From a virus, in the IMG/VR virus record IMGVR_UViG_3300009550_000031, positions 1 to 36,555 of that record: 36,555 bases of DNA. One strand, 5' to 3'. Each line of letters begins with the position of its first letter. Position 1 is the first letter of the stretch. This document shows positions 16,980 to 25,785 of this stretch, piece after piece. The notes beneath the pieces are model-generated. The model did not search any database and had not been told where the DNA came from. It was given only the letters and a program-made list of their open reading frames with translations. Made by a program: the position numbers and the translations under genes.

Positions 16980-17110
16980 AAATCACAATAATCTGGTCAG
17001 AATGATCAGAATCACACCGTTTTTAACATAAAAACACAACATACCACTAAGTACTAAACAAGCAGGTTCATGGATTGAATAACCTATGACCTGTAAAACA
17101 ATCTTAAATG
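16980..17110 (+). promoter_or_regulatory. Structured 5' leader of the core-protein operon
   Basis: Two stems can form between the late promoter and the ATG: TCTGGTCA/TGATCAGA with a GAA loop (16992-17010, one G-U pair), and CAGG-T-TCAT/ATGA-CCTG with a one-base bulge (17063-17093). AGGTT/AACCT (17064-17068 with 17081-17085) can form instead of the second. No reading frame is evident on the plus strand here. Confidence 0.4.
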
Positions 17111-17119
17111 GAGACCACA

Positions 17120-17917
17120 ATGTCAGAATCAAGAAGTAAATTAGAAGAAATTCTTGAACTTCTCCTAGCAGAAGAAAACGAAAAAGCGGAAGAAATGCTT
17201 CATGAGTATGTTGTTGCAAAAGCAAGAGCAGAATATGAAAAAGTTCTAGACGAAGACGTTTCAGAAGAAGCAACGGAAGAAGTTGAAGAATCTCAAGAAT
17301 CAGAAGAAGAAGCAGTTGAAGAGGCTGAAGAATCTGAAGAAGAAGCGGTTGAGGAAACTGCAGAAGTAGAAGAAGAAGCAGTTGAAGAAGAAATCGATCA
17401 AACATCAACTTTAGAAGACGAAATCGAACAAGACGAAACAGGACAATTCGAAGAAGAAGAGTCTGAAGAGTCTGAAGAAGAAGCCGATAAGGACGAAGAC
17501 TTAGAAGATAAAGTTGACGATCTTGAGGACGAACTTGAAGAACTTAAAGCAGAATTCGAAAAACTCTTATCAGACGAAGAAGGTGATATGGAAGACGGCG
17601 AAGAAGCAGAAATGGACGCAGACATGGATATGGGCGACGAACTTGATCTAGAATCAGTTGAATATGATCTAGACGAAGAAATTGCTGAAGAAAGTGACGA
17701 AGTTGTTGAAGAAGCAACTAAACTTTCTGATAATGTAGCGGCACCAAAAGGCGGAAACGAAGATTCCAAAGAAGGTATGAAAATGCCTGCGCCAACTAAA
17801 GTCGGTGATGAAGTTAAAGCACCAGTCTTAAAAGACGGTAGCGAAGGCAATCACGGAGAGAGTGCAAAAGATCATACACCTACAGACAATATAAACGTTG
17901 ATCAAAAATCAGTATAA
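17120..17917 (+). CDS. Hyperacidic prohead core protein (gp68 position)
   Basis: A 265-residue protein with a helical N-terminus (SESRSKLEEILELLLAEENE..., about 1-45), then an extreme Glu/Asp-rich stretch (about 50-210) with very few Lys, and a Gly/Pro-rich tail (KGGNEDSKEGMKMPAP...). The start at 17120 is preferred over the ATG at 17108 because GGAG lies 8 bases before it. It sits between the portal and gp21 genes, the place of prohead core protein gp68, and its N-terminal LLAEEN helix is like core proteins that gp21 would cleave. A role as an internal scaffold or DNA mimic is inferred. The strongly biased antisense frames over this gene are shadows of the GAA/GAC codon runs. Confidence 0.6.
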   Translation: MSESRSKLEEILELLLAEENEKAEEMLHEYVVAKARAEYEKVLDEDVSEEATEEVEESQESEEEAVEEAEESEEEAVEETAEVEEEAVEEEIDQTSTLEDEIEQDETGQFEEEESEESEEEADKDEDLEDKVDDLEDELEELKAEFEKLLSDEEGDMEDGEEAEMDADMDMGDELDLESVEYDLDEEIAEESDEVVEEATKLSDNVAAPKGGNEDSKEGMKMPAPTKVGDEVKAPVLKDGSEGNHGESAKDHTPTDNINVDQKSV

Positions 17918-17947
17918 TTACTGATTTACTAAAAGTAGGAGTAAGCA

Positions 17948-18571
17948 ATGGCTAATAAACTATACGAATATTTAAGTCCCGAACAGTCTGGAGTCCAGGT
18001 AATGGAATCCAAAGACGGTAAGGACTTATTTATGGCTGGTTTATTCATTCAAGGTGATGTAAAAAACCAAAATGGTAGAGTATATCCCAAGGATGAGATA
18101 CAAAAGGCTGTTGATAGTGTAAAGGCTCGTTTGTCAAAAGGCGAGACTGTGATGGGAGAGTTAGATCACCCTGAAGAATTACAGATAAATTTAGACCGTG
18201 TTAGTCATATAATTACTGACATGTATTGTGAAGATGCAAACGGTCTTGGCAAACTTAAAATTATAGATACACCGATGGGAAATATTGCAAGAGCATTATT
18301 AACTGCAGGAGCAAATCTTGGTGTAAGCAGTAGAGGTAGCGGAAATGTCGGCGGAAGTGGACAGGTCAGCGACTTTGATATTGTAACAGTGGACATTGTG
18401 GCACAACCAAGTGCACCTGATGCCTATCCAAAAACTATATATGAAAGTTTATTTAATATGCGAGGCGGTAGTCAAATATTTGATACTGCCAAAGCATTAA
18501 CAGTAGATAAAAGTGCAGAGAAACACTTGATGAAAGCAATCACTGGTTTCATCAACGAATTAAAAATATAA
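17948..18571 (+). CDS. 21: Prohead core protease gp21
   Basis: Serine-type maturation protease that trims scaffold, core and capsid proteins before DNA packaging. Length 207, as in T4 (212). The expected catalytic elements are seen: His in GELDHPEE (H74), Ser in LGVSSRGSG (S127/S128) and Asp in the following TVDIVAQPS (D149), along with the conserved NQNGRVYP motif at 40-47. Preceded by TAGGAG and followed closely by gp22, so part of the head operon. Confidence 0.95.
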   Translation: MANKLYEYLSPEQSGVQVMESKDGKDLFMAGLFIQGDVKNQNGRVYPKDEIQKAVDSVKARLSKGETVMGELDHPEELQINLDRVSHIITDMYCEDANGLGKLKIIDTPMGNIARALLTAGANLGVSSRGSGNVGGSGQVSDFDIVTVDIVAQPSAPDAYPKTIYESLFNMRGGSQIFDTAKALTVDKSAEKHLMKAITGFINELKI

Positions 18572-18584
18572 GTAGGAGACTACT

Positions 18585-19697
18585 ATGACAGTGAATTTTA
18601 CAGAACTACTTGAGAACGCAGAACTAACAGAAGATGTGAAGTCTGCTCTTCAAGAAGCATGGGAAGGTAAAATTTCAGAGGCCAGAGAAGAACTTACTGC
18701 AGAACTTAGAGAAGAGTTTGCACAGCGATACGATCATGACAAAAGTCAAATCGTAGAAGCAGTTGACAACTTTATTACTGAAAAAGTAGAAGCAGAAATT
18801 TCTGAAATGGTTGAAGAAAGATCAGCCCTAGCAAGTGATCGAGTAAAGTATCACAAAGCAATTAGTGAGCACTCTAAAGTACTTGACAAATTTGTAACTG
18901 AAATGGTTGCAAAAGAAGTTAAAGAACTTAGAGCAGATAGAGACAGAACTACAGAGCATGTTGCAAAATTAGATAATTTTGTAGCAGAGCAATTAGCAAC
19001 TGAACTTTCTGAGTTCCACGAAGATAAAAAATCTTTAGTAGAACAAAAAGTCAAAATGGTACGTGAAGGCAAAAAACAACTTGCTGAAGCGAAAAAAGAC
19101 TTTATTAAGAAGGCCGCAGACAAAGTTGAAAACGTTGTCAATGGCGTAATTGTTAATGAAGTTAAATCATTCCGTGATGACATTACTAAAGCACGTGAAA
19201 ATGACTTCGGTCGCAGAATTTTTGAAGCATTTGCAAATGAATTTGGTATGAGCCACTTGAATGAAGCAAAAGAAATCAAGAAAATACAAAAAGAAATTGC
19301 TGAAATGGAAACTAAACTTAATGAATCTGAGCAAGTAATTGCTGAGAAAGAAGATGCAGTTAAATTAACTGAATCTAAGTTAAGAATAGCAGAAGACAAA
19401 ATGAATCGTAAAGATACATTAAACAGTCTAATGGCACCATTAGGTAAAGAGAAGAAAGAAATTATGTCAGACTTACTTGAAAGTGTTAAAACTGAGAAAC
19501 TGGAAGAGTCCTTTAACAAGTACTTGCCTTCAGTTTTAGATGGAGAAACACCAAGAGTAAAGAAAACATTGTCAGAATCCGTTACTAGTGAACACACTGG
19601 TAATAAGGCGACTGTTATTACAGAAGCCGATGACAAGAGTGCGGATGATATAGTAGAAATAGATATGATCCGTAAACTAGCCGGACTTTCAAAATAA
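18585..19697 (+). CDS. 22: Prohead scaffolding protein gp22
   Basis: Major core scaffold on which gp23 assembles, later degraded by gp21. The 370 residues are almost wholly charged alpha-helix and coiled coil, rich in Glu, Lys and Ala, with no membrane segment. It is longer than T4 gp22 (269). The C-terminus DIVEIDMIRKLAGLSK looks like the short conserved tail that contacts the capsid protein. Several L/I-x-E sites occur (for example ISE-A near residue 31), as expected for a gp21 substrate. The ATG follows TAGGAGACT. Confidence 0.88.
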   Translation: MTVNFTELLENAELTEDVKSALQEAWEGKISEAREELTAELREEFAQRYDHDKSQIVEAVDNFITEKVEAEISEMVEERSALASDRVKYHKAISEHSKVLDKFVTEMVAKEVKELRADRDRTTEHVAKLDNFVAEQLATELSEFHEDKKSLVEQKVKMVREGKKQLAEAKKDFIKKAADKVENVVNGVIVNEVKSFRDDITKARENDFGRRIFEAFANEFGMSHLNEAKEIKKIQKEIAEMETKLNESEQVIAEKEDAVKLTESKLRIAEDKMNRKDTLNSLMAPLGKEKKEIMSDLLESVKTEKLEESFNKYLPSVLDGETPRVKKTLSESVTSEHTGNKATVITEADDKSADDIVEIDMIRKLAGLSK

Positions 19698-19712
19698 ATT
19701 AGGAGTTAAAAA

Positions 19713-20852
19713 ATGGCGAACTTATTTGAAAGCAACTGGTCAGCAACTAAAGATGCTTTGCTTGAAGGACTTTCTGGAAACAGAAAATCTTCTTTAGATG
19801 TCGTCCTCGAAAACACAAAGAGACATTTGTCAGAGGCCGCAACAGCAGGTGCCACAGGTGCTGGTTCAGTAGCAACATTAAACAAGGTTATGTTACCTTT
19901 GATTAGAAGGGTTATGCCTTCCGTAATCGCAAACGAACTAGTTGGTGTACAACCAATGACTGGCCCAGTAGGGCAAATCCATACACTAAGAGTCAGATAT
20001 TCTGAAACTGGTGGTGGAGCAACAGCAGGTGATGAGGCATTAAGTCCTTTCAAACTTGCTTCTACATATGCTGGATCTCCAGACGCTACAGCGGCGGCTG
20101 AGGGTAACCCAGGTAGAAAAATGAGCATTCAAATCTTAAAAGAAACTGTTGAAGCGAAAACCAGAAGGTTATCAGCAAGATGGACTTTTGAGGCGGCTCA
20201 AGATGCAGAATCTATGCACGGCGTTGACGTTGAAGCAGAAATTATGCAAGCCTTAGCACAAGAGATCGTAGTTGAAATCGACCAAGAAATTATCGGTTCA
20301 CTAAGAACTCTAGCAGGGTCTGGAACAGCTCTAGACTTTAGTTCAGTAACTGGCACACAAACTTACGTTGGTGACAGACATGCTGTAATGGCTATTGAGA
20401 TCAACAGAGCGGCTAACAGAATCGCGGCTAGAACAAGACGTGGTGCTGGTAACTATATCGTTGTATCTCCAGAAGCATTGACAATCTTACAAAGTGCGTC
20501 AACTTCAACATTCGCAAGAACAACAGAAGGTTCATTTGAAGCACCTACAAACACTAAGTTTGTTGGAACTTTAAACGGAACAATCAAAGTATTCGTAGAT
20601 AACTATGCGGCTGACGGTACTAAAGTACTAGTTGGTTACAAAGGATCAAGCGAAACTGATGCTCCAGCATTCTATTGTCCTTATATCCCACTAATGAGCA
20701 CAGGCCCAGTAATGGACCCAAGCACATTTGAACCAGTAGTGTCATTTATGACAAGATATGGTTATAAAGAACTTACTAACACAGCAAGTTCATTGGGTAA
20801 CGCGGCAGACTACGTTGATGCAATAACATTGTCCAACGTTGCATTCCAGTAA
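19713..20852 (+). CDS. 23: Major capsid protein gp23
   Basis: HK97-fold capsid protein. The match to the T4 group is clear along the length: VMLPLIRRVMPSVIANELVGVQPM (about 50-75), the KTRRLSARWTFEAAQDAESMHG region, a central R-x-x-G-A-G-N-Y-I-V-V-S-P segment, and a C-terminal FMTRYGYKELTNT. Length 379 is shorter than T4 gp23 (521), chiefly from loss of the insertion domain and a shorter N-terminal delta region. A gp21-type cleavage site is visible at L39-S40-E41|A42. Preceded by TAGGAG and followed by a strong terminator. Confidence 0.96.
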   Translation: MANLFESNWSATKDALLEGLSGNRKSSLDVVLENTKRHLSEAATAGATGAGSVATLNKVMLPLIRRVMPSVIANELVGVQPMTGPVGQIHTLRVRYSETGGGATAGDEALSPFKLASTYAGSPDATAAAEGNPGRKMSIQILKETVEAKTRRLSARWTFEAAQDAESMHGVDVEAEIMQALAQEIVVEIDQEIIGSLRTLAGSGTALDFSSVTGTQTYVGDRHAVMAIEINRAANRIAARTRRGAGNYIVVSPEALTILQSASTSTFARTTEGSFEAPTNTKFVGTLNGTIKVFVDNYAADGTKVLVGYKGSSETDAPAFYCPYIPLMSTGPVMDPSTFEPVVSFMTRYGYKELTNTASSLGNAADYVDAITLSNVAFQ

Positions 20853-20892
20853 GCCTTAAAAGACTTATTAGAACAGTTTCAATAGAAACATT

Positions 20893-20921
20893 AAAAAGGA
20901 CTCTCAGGAGTCCTTTTTTTT
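20893..20921 (+). terminator. Intrinsic terminator after gp23
   Basis: AAAAAGGACTC, loop TCAG, GAGTCC then a run of eight T. A strong factor-independent terminator that closes the head operon. Confidence 0.9.
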
Positions 20922-20956
20922 GACTTGAAAATCTTTTGGCATTATATTGATAAATA
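20920..20956 (+). promoter_or_regulatory. Sigma70-like plus late promoter before fibre 1
   Basis: TTGACT (20920-20925), 17-base spacer, TATATT (20943-20948), directly followed by the late element GATAAATA (20949-20956). The ATG is 36 bases further. The -35 hexamer begins in the T run of the preceding terminator. Confidence 0.55.
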
Positions 20957-20991
20957 GTCTTATAGAAAGTAAATACCATAGGACTAATTAA

Positions 20992-23900
20992 ATGGCAACA
21001 AGAAAGACTTATATCAACAGTGACGAAGAACTAGTCATTAAAGGCGCCCTGACGATTGAGGGTAATGTTACCCAGGTTGAAACTACACAAACAATTAATA
21101 GATTAGAAACTGATCAGTTTATTATTAATTCTGATGGTGATGCAGTTACGGCCAAATTATCTTTAACAGGTACAGGTACAGACGTTGCAGATATTAGTTA
21201 CAATACATCAAGTAATGTTGTAACATTTAATAAAGATATTTCAGCAACAAACTTTCAAGGTGATTTAGTTGGTTCAAGTTCAAATACAACACAATTTACA
21301 AGTGCTGTTACAGTAGCATTATCAGGAGATGTTGTAGGTAGTGCAACATTTATAGGAGCAGGAAATACTGCTACAATTTCAACAGCAATTCAACCTAACT
21401 CAGTAGCATTAGGAACAGATACTACAGGAAGTTATCTTGCAACATTAACAGGTGGTACAGGATTAACAGTAACAGGGTCTGGTTCAGAAGGTGCAACACC
21501 AACAGTAAACATGGATACTACAGGTGTTACAGCCGCAAGTTATGGTAGTGCATCAGGTGTAGCAACATTTACAGTAAACGGATTAGGACAATTAACAACA
21601 GCCGCAACAACACCTATACAAATAGCAACTTCTCAAATTACAAATTTACAAACAGATGTTGAAGCATATTTTAGTGTTACAGATACAGGTGGTGACGGAA
21701 GTTTAGCATATAACAATACAACAGGTGTATTTACATATACAGGACCAAGTGCTAGTGAAGTTAGAGCTCATTTAAGTGCAGGCACAGGTATAAATTATTC
21801 TGGTGGAGCAATTAGTACAAATGATAGTGCTATTGTTCATGATAATTTAAGTGGCTTTGTAGCAAACGAACATGTAGATCACAGTAGTGTAGTTCTTTCA
21901 GGTGGTGATGGTATTACAAATACAATTGGAGATATTTCTTCAAGTAGATCAATCTCTGTAGACAATACTGTAGTTAGAACTACAGGATCACAAACAATAT
22001 CTGGTGCTAAAACATTTAGTGGTAATCAAACATTCACAGGAGATGTAGATTTTAGTGGTGCAGGAGATGTTGCAGGATTTACAGTAGATGGTGACTTAGT
22101 CGTTACAGGTGATATTACAGTTACAACACTGAATGCAACAACAGAAACAAATTCAGTAATTACAACAGCAAGTTTAACACTTAGAGATGGTGCAAGTTCA
22201 AATGCAGATGCACAAATATTTGTAGAAGGTAATTACGGTGGTAACTATCCAAACTTAAAATGGAACAGTTCAGGCAACAGATGGCAGTTTAGTAATAATG
22301 GAACAGCATACAATGATATGCTATTATTATCAGATATTACTGGCGGTGCAGGTTTAACATTTAGTACAGGTGATATAGCAGTTGGTGCCGGATATGGTAT
22401 TACAGTAAATGCGAACAATATAGAACTTACTAATGCAAGTGTTAGAGCATTGTTTAGTGTTTCAGATGCAGGAGGGGATGGTTCATTATCATACAATAAC
22501 GGTACAGGTGTTATTACTTACACAGGTCCAAGTGCTACTGAAGTCAGAGCTCATTTAAGTGTAGGCACAAATACAGGCGACGGCGATTTCACATACAATG
22601 ATTCAACAGGTCAAATGCATTATGTAGGACCAACATCAACTGTTTATAGAAGCGCCATGCAAGGACAAGATGGTATCGACTATAATACAACTAGTGGAAA
22701 TATAGCAGTCGATTCCACAGTAATAAGAACAACAGGTAATCAAAGTTTAGCAGGTGATAAAACATTTACAGGAAAACTAATTGTTCCTACAGCCGCAACT
22801 ACAACAGCAAACGCAATTTATTCAACAGGTAACGAAGCATACATTTATATAAACGGAGTTCAAAAACAAATTACTCCAACAGCAAGTGTTGGATCAGTTG
22901 AAGATGTTGGCTCAGCAGGCCTTAACATGTATGCAGGTAGCAGAGTTGCAAGTAACGTTACATATCACGGTGTTAAAAGTATTGACGGTGGTGCATATAC
23001 TAATGTTTCAGAATCAGGTAACGTTGTAACAGTTGAAGGCGATATAAGTGCAATTAGAGGTGCATTTAGTGCCAGTGGAAGTATTAATTACGATAGTAAT
23101 ACAGGAGCATTTAGTTTTACAGATGCAGATAGAAGTGATGCTACAATAAGAGGATTGTTCTCGGCAGGTGGTTCTTTAGCATACGATAATAGTACTGGTG
23201 CATTCTCATTTACAGAAAGATCAGATGCAGGAGTTAGAAGTTTATTAAGTGGTACAGGATTAATTAGTTATAACAGTGGCACAGGTGTAATATCAACAAC
23301 AGCAAACAATTATGCTTTAAATTTAAATACAGATACAAATAGTTCCGTTGGAGTACCTTCAGGTAATATTGTAACTATAGCAGGTGGTACAGGAATTACC
23401 ACAAGTCATAGTGGAACAACTGTAACTATTGCGGCAGACAATGTTGGTGATATGACATCAGTTTCAGCAGGTGCTGGTTTAACTGGCGGCGGTTCATCAG
23501 GTGATGTTACGTTGGCTGTTGGTGCAGGAACAGGTATTACAGTAAATACAAACGATATCGCTGTAAACATGGGTGCTTTTGATACAGATTCACTATCAGA
23601 AGGTTCAAATAACTTATATTATACAAACGCAAGAGCAGATGCCAGAGTAGACGCAGGATTTACTGCTAAGTCAACTAGTGATTTATCAGAAGGTACAAAC
23701 CTTTATCATACAACAGCAAGAGCAAGAGCGGCAATTAGTGCCACTGGACCTTTAAGTTATAATAGTTCAACTGGTGTTTTAAGTTTAACAGAAGTAGGTG
23801 ATATTTCCCAAGTTAATATTACAGCAGGAGTAGGACTATCAGGAAGTGTTAATACAACTACTGGTGCCCATACTCAAACTATAGATTTAGTAGAAGCATC

Positions 23901-24828
23901 AAGTTCAGCATATGGTGGTATAAAGGTTGGATATACAGAAAATAGTAAAAATTATCCTGTAGAATTAGATAGTGGAAAAGCATTTGTAAATGTACCTTGG
24001 GTAGACACAAATACTAACACTACATATACTGCTGGAACTGGATTAAGTTTATCAGGAACAACATTTAGTGCTTCAGGTTTAACAATATCCCACTTTAATC
24101 CAGGATCTATACAACTTTCTTCAGAATCATTTAGTAATGACGATACATCGTTAATGACATCAGCGGCTATTGAAGATAAAATTACAAGTTACGGTTATAG
24201 TACAGAAAATACTAGAGACATTCAAATACAAACAGGTCCTAGTTCATATCACCAAATGAGTGAAAGCACAGTATTGAAATTTCAAAATAGTGATGATGTT
24301 TCTTACACTATTGATACTCCTAATACTGGAGATCTGAAAATTATTCTTAATACAGCAACAGCCAATACAGCAAATACAATAGTCAAAAGAGATGGTTCAG
24401 GCAATTTTGCGGCAGGTACTATTACAGCAACGGCAACTAATGCCCAATATGCTGACTTGGCGGAAAATTATGTTGCAGATGCTGACTACGAACCAGGTAC
24501 AGTTTTAATTATAGGCGGTGAACACGAAGTAACCGAATCAAATGAAGCAGGAAGTTTTAAAATAATTGGAGTGGTAAGTACAGATCCAGCACACTTAATG
24601 AATTCAAACTGTGAAGGCGAACATATAGTAGCAGTAGCATTACGTGGTAGAGTACCTTGTAAAGTAACAGGCAATGTAAATAAAGGAGATATCATTGTTT
24701 CAGGTCCAATGAACGGGCATGGAATGGTTGCTCCGGAGATAAATAATGTAAATGGTTTACAAATTATTGGTAGAGCATTAGAAAGCAAATTAGATGCTGG
24801 AACAGGAATTGTGGAGATTATAGTATGA
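20992..24828 (+). CDS. Long tail fibre 1 with C-terminal chaperone-like domain
   Basis: A 1278-residue Gly/Ser/Thr/Asn-rich, beta-repeat protein. The N-terminus TYINSDEELVIKGALTIEGNVTQVETT is an attachment-type segment seen in marine phage fibres. The shaft has repeated modules: two copies of a GGDGSL-YNN-TGV-TYTGPSA-EVRAHLS unit (near 21660 and 22450), repeats of the form DNSTGAFSFT, and two LSEG-NLY-T-ARA units (near 23600 and 23690). The last 130 residues (YADLAENY onward, with STDPAHLMN and RGRVPCKVTG) form a domain shared with fibre 2, of the kind that acts as an intramolecular chaperone on trimeric fibres. The stop overlaps the next ATG (ATGA). Receptor binding is inferred. Confidence 0.82.
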   Translation: MATRKTYINSDEELVIKGALTIEGNVTQVETTQTINRLETDQFIINSDGDAVTAKLSLTGTGTDVADISYNTSSNVVTFNKDISATNFQGDLVGSSSNTTQFTSAVTVALSGDVVGSATFIGAGNTATISTAIQPNSVALGTDTTGSYLATLTGGTGLTVTGSGSEGATPTVNMDTTGVTAASYGSASGVATFTVNGLGQLTTAATTPIQIATSQITNLQTDVEAYFSVTDTGGDGSLAYNNTTGVFTYTGPSASEVRAHLSAGTGINYSGGAISTNDSAIVHDNLSGFVANEHVDHSSVVLSGGDGITNTIGDISSSRSISVDNTVVRTTGSQTISGAKTFSGNQTFTGDVDFSGAGDVAGFTVDGDLVVTGDITVTTLNATTETNSVITTASLTLRDGASSNADAQIFVEGNYGGNYPNLKWNSSGNRWQFSNNGTAYNDMLLLSDITGGAGLTFSTGDIAVGAGYGITVNANNIELTNASVRALFSVSDAGGDGSLSYNNGTGVITYTGPSATEVRAHLSVGTNTGDGDFTYNDSTGQMHYVGPTSTVYRSAMQGQDGIDYNTTSGNIAVDSTVIRTTGNQSLAGDKTFTGKLIVPTAATTTANAIYSTGNEAYIYINGVQKQITPTASVGSVEDVGSAGLNMYAGSRVASNVTYHGVKSIDGGAYTNVSESGNVVTVEGDISAIRGAFSASGSINYDSNTGAFSFTDADRSDATIRGLFSAGGSLAYDNSTGAFSFTERSDAGVRSLLSGTGLISYNSGTGVISTTANNYALNLNTDTNSSVGVPSGNIVTIAGGTGITTSHSGTTVTIAADNVGDMTSVSAGAGLTGGGSSGDVTLAVGAGTGITVNTNDIAVNMGAFDTDSLSEGSNNLYYTNARADARVDAGFTAKSTSDLSEGTNLYHTTARARAAISATGPLSYNSSTGVLSLTEVGDISQVNITAGVGLSGSVNTTTGAHTQTIDLVEASSSAYGGIKVGYTENSKNYPVELDSGKAFVNVPWVDTNTNTTYTAGTGLSLSGTTFSASGLTISHFNPGSIQLSSESFSNDDTSLMTSAAIEDKITSYGYSTENTRDIQIQTGPSSYHQMSESTVLKFQNSDDVSYTIDTPNTGDLKIILNTATANTANTIVKRDGSGNFAAGTITATATNAQYADLAENYVADADYEPGTVLIIGGEHEVTESNEAGSFKIIGVVSTDPAHLMNSNCEGEHIVAVALRGRVPCKVTGNVNKGDIIVSGPMNGHGMVAPEINNVNGLQIIGRALESKLDAGTGIVEIIV

Positions 24829-25781
24829 ACGATATGAGAAAATTAATTAACCTTATGGAAGGAGTTATTTCAGAGGCTCCTATTAGTGATATAGATGTAG
24901 ACAGACAGGGAACAATTGATAAAAACTTTTTAGGTGTCCCTAGAGAAAATCCTGGACAAGGCAAACATAGATTTGCTAAAGCATCACAAACTTCTAGTTA
25001 TACAACAATAACAGGAAGGCAACCTAATTTGATTCCTAATATGGAAGATAATATGGATCGTTTTATGCAACAAAATCCAAATATAAGAGCAGATTTGCAA
25101 GACTGGTTTAAAAATGCAGTTGCTAATACGCCTCCTACAATATTATCACACCCTGACTTTGATGCTATTAAAGAATTTGATCCTTCAAGTCAAGAATTTG
25201 TATATAACGACGGACCATCTATAAAAGGTACATTACCAGGTGATGCTCCTATTGGCACAGCAAGTCCTCAAAGTAAAGAACTTACTGGTGCATTAAATGA
25301 ATATATTAAAAAATTAAATGGCGAATGGAGTGCTCTTGCACAAAAATACGGTTTAAGTGACTTAGATCTAGGAGCAATTTATTATTATTCAGGACTAGGA
25401 AGCATGGGTAGTGCTGTTCAGAAACCAGACGGGTTTGGTGGACAAAGACCTATTATTGTTAATTGGTTAAAAAGAGCACAAAATTTAGCAGTTAAAAAAG
25501 GTGTAAGACAAAGTGAAAAACCATATGCGTCTGATTACTCATTTACTGACCAAGAAAAATCTGTTGTAAGACAATACTTGAGAAAAAATAATATGAGAAC
25601 AGGTGATATTGAAATGTTCTTTAGACTTAATATGAAAATGGCCGCAGGTCAAGGTGCTAGTGCTAAAGAATTAAGTAGTATGGCTCATATTATGAAAATG
25701 CTTAAAGCATTAGCAGATAGTGGTATTAATGCTTTTAATCGTGTTGATCAAATAACAAAGCAAAAACCACAAGATCAATAA
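24825..25781 (+). CDS. Candidate internal head protein with capsid-targeting-like N-terminus
   Basis: A 318-residue soluble protein I do not recognise. Its first residues, MNDMRKLINLMEGVISE then A, form an amphipathic helix ending in an I-S-E|A site, which is the pattern of gp21-cleaved capsid-targeting sequences of T4 internal proteins. The rest has no membrane segment; residues about 130-165 and 200-300 look helical, with a basic C-terminal third (RQYLRKNNMRTGDIEMFFRLNMKM). The ATG overlaps the fibre 1 stop, so it is translated with fibre 1; a GATAAATA at 24738-24745 in the fibre gene could be an internal late promoter. Alternatives: a fibre-associated protein or fibre assembly factor. Confidence 0.45.
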   Translation: MNDMRKLINLMEGVISEAPISDIDVDRQGTIDKNFLGVPRENPGQGKHRFAKASQTSSYTTITGRQPNLIPNMEDNMDRFMQQNPNIRADLQDWFKNAVANTPPTILSHPDFDAIKEFDPSSQEFVYNDGPSIKGTLPGDAPIGTASPQSKELTGALNEYIKKLNGEWSALAQKYGLSDLDLGAIYYYSGLGSMGSAVQKPDGFGGQRPIIVNWLKRAQNLAVKKGVRQSEKPYASDYSFTDQEKSVVRQYLRKNNMRTGDIEMFFRLNMKMAAGQGASAKELSSMAHIMKMLKALADSGINAFNRVDQITKQKPQDQ

Positions 25782-25785
25782 TTAA

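Noticed and set aside
16983-17850. Leucine-rich and serine-rich minus-strand reading frames
   Set aside because: Antisense shadows of the GAA/GAC-rich acidic core gene; no ribosome-binding site and no natural protein character.
24738-24745. Late promoter inside fibre 1
   Set aside because: GATAAATA is present 80 bases before the next gene, but it lies in coding sequence and such 8-mers are expected by chance several times in a window of this composition; left unlisted as a feature.
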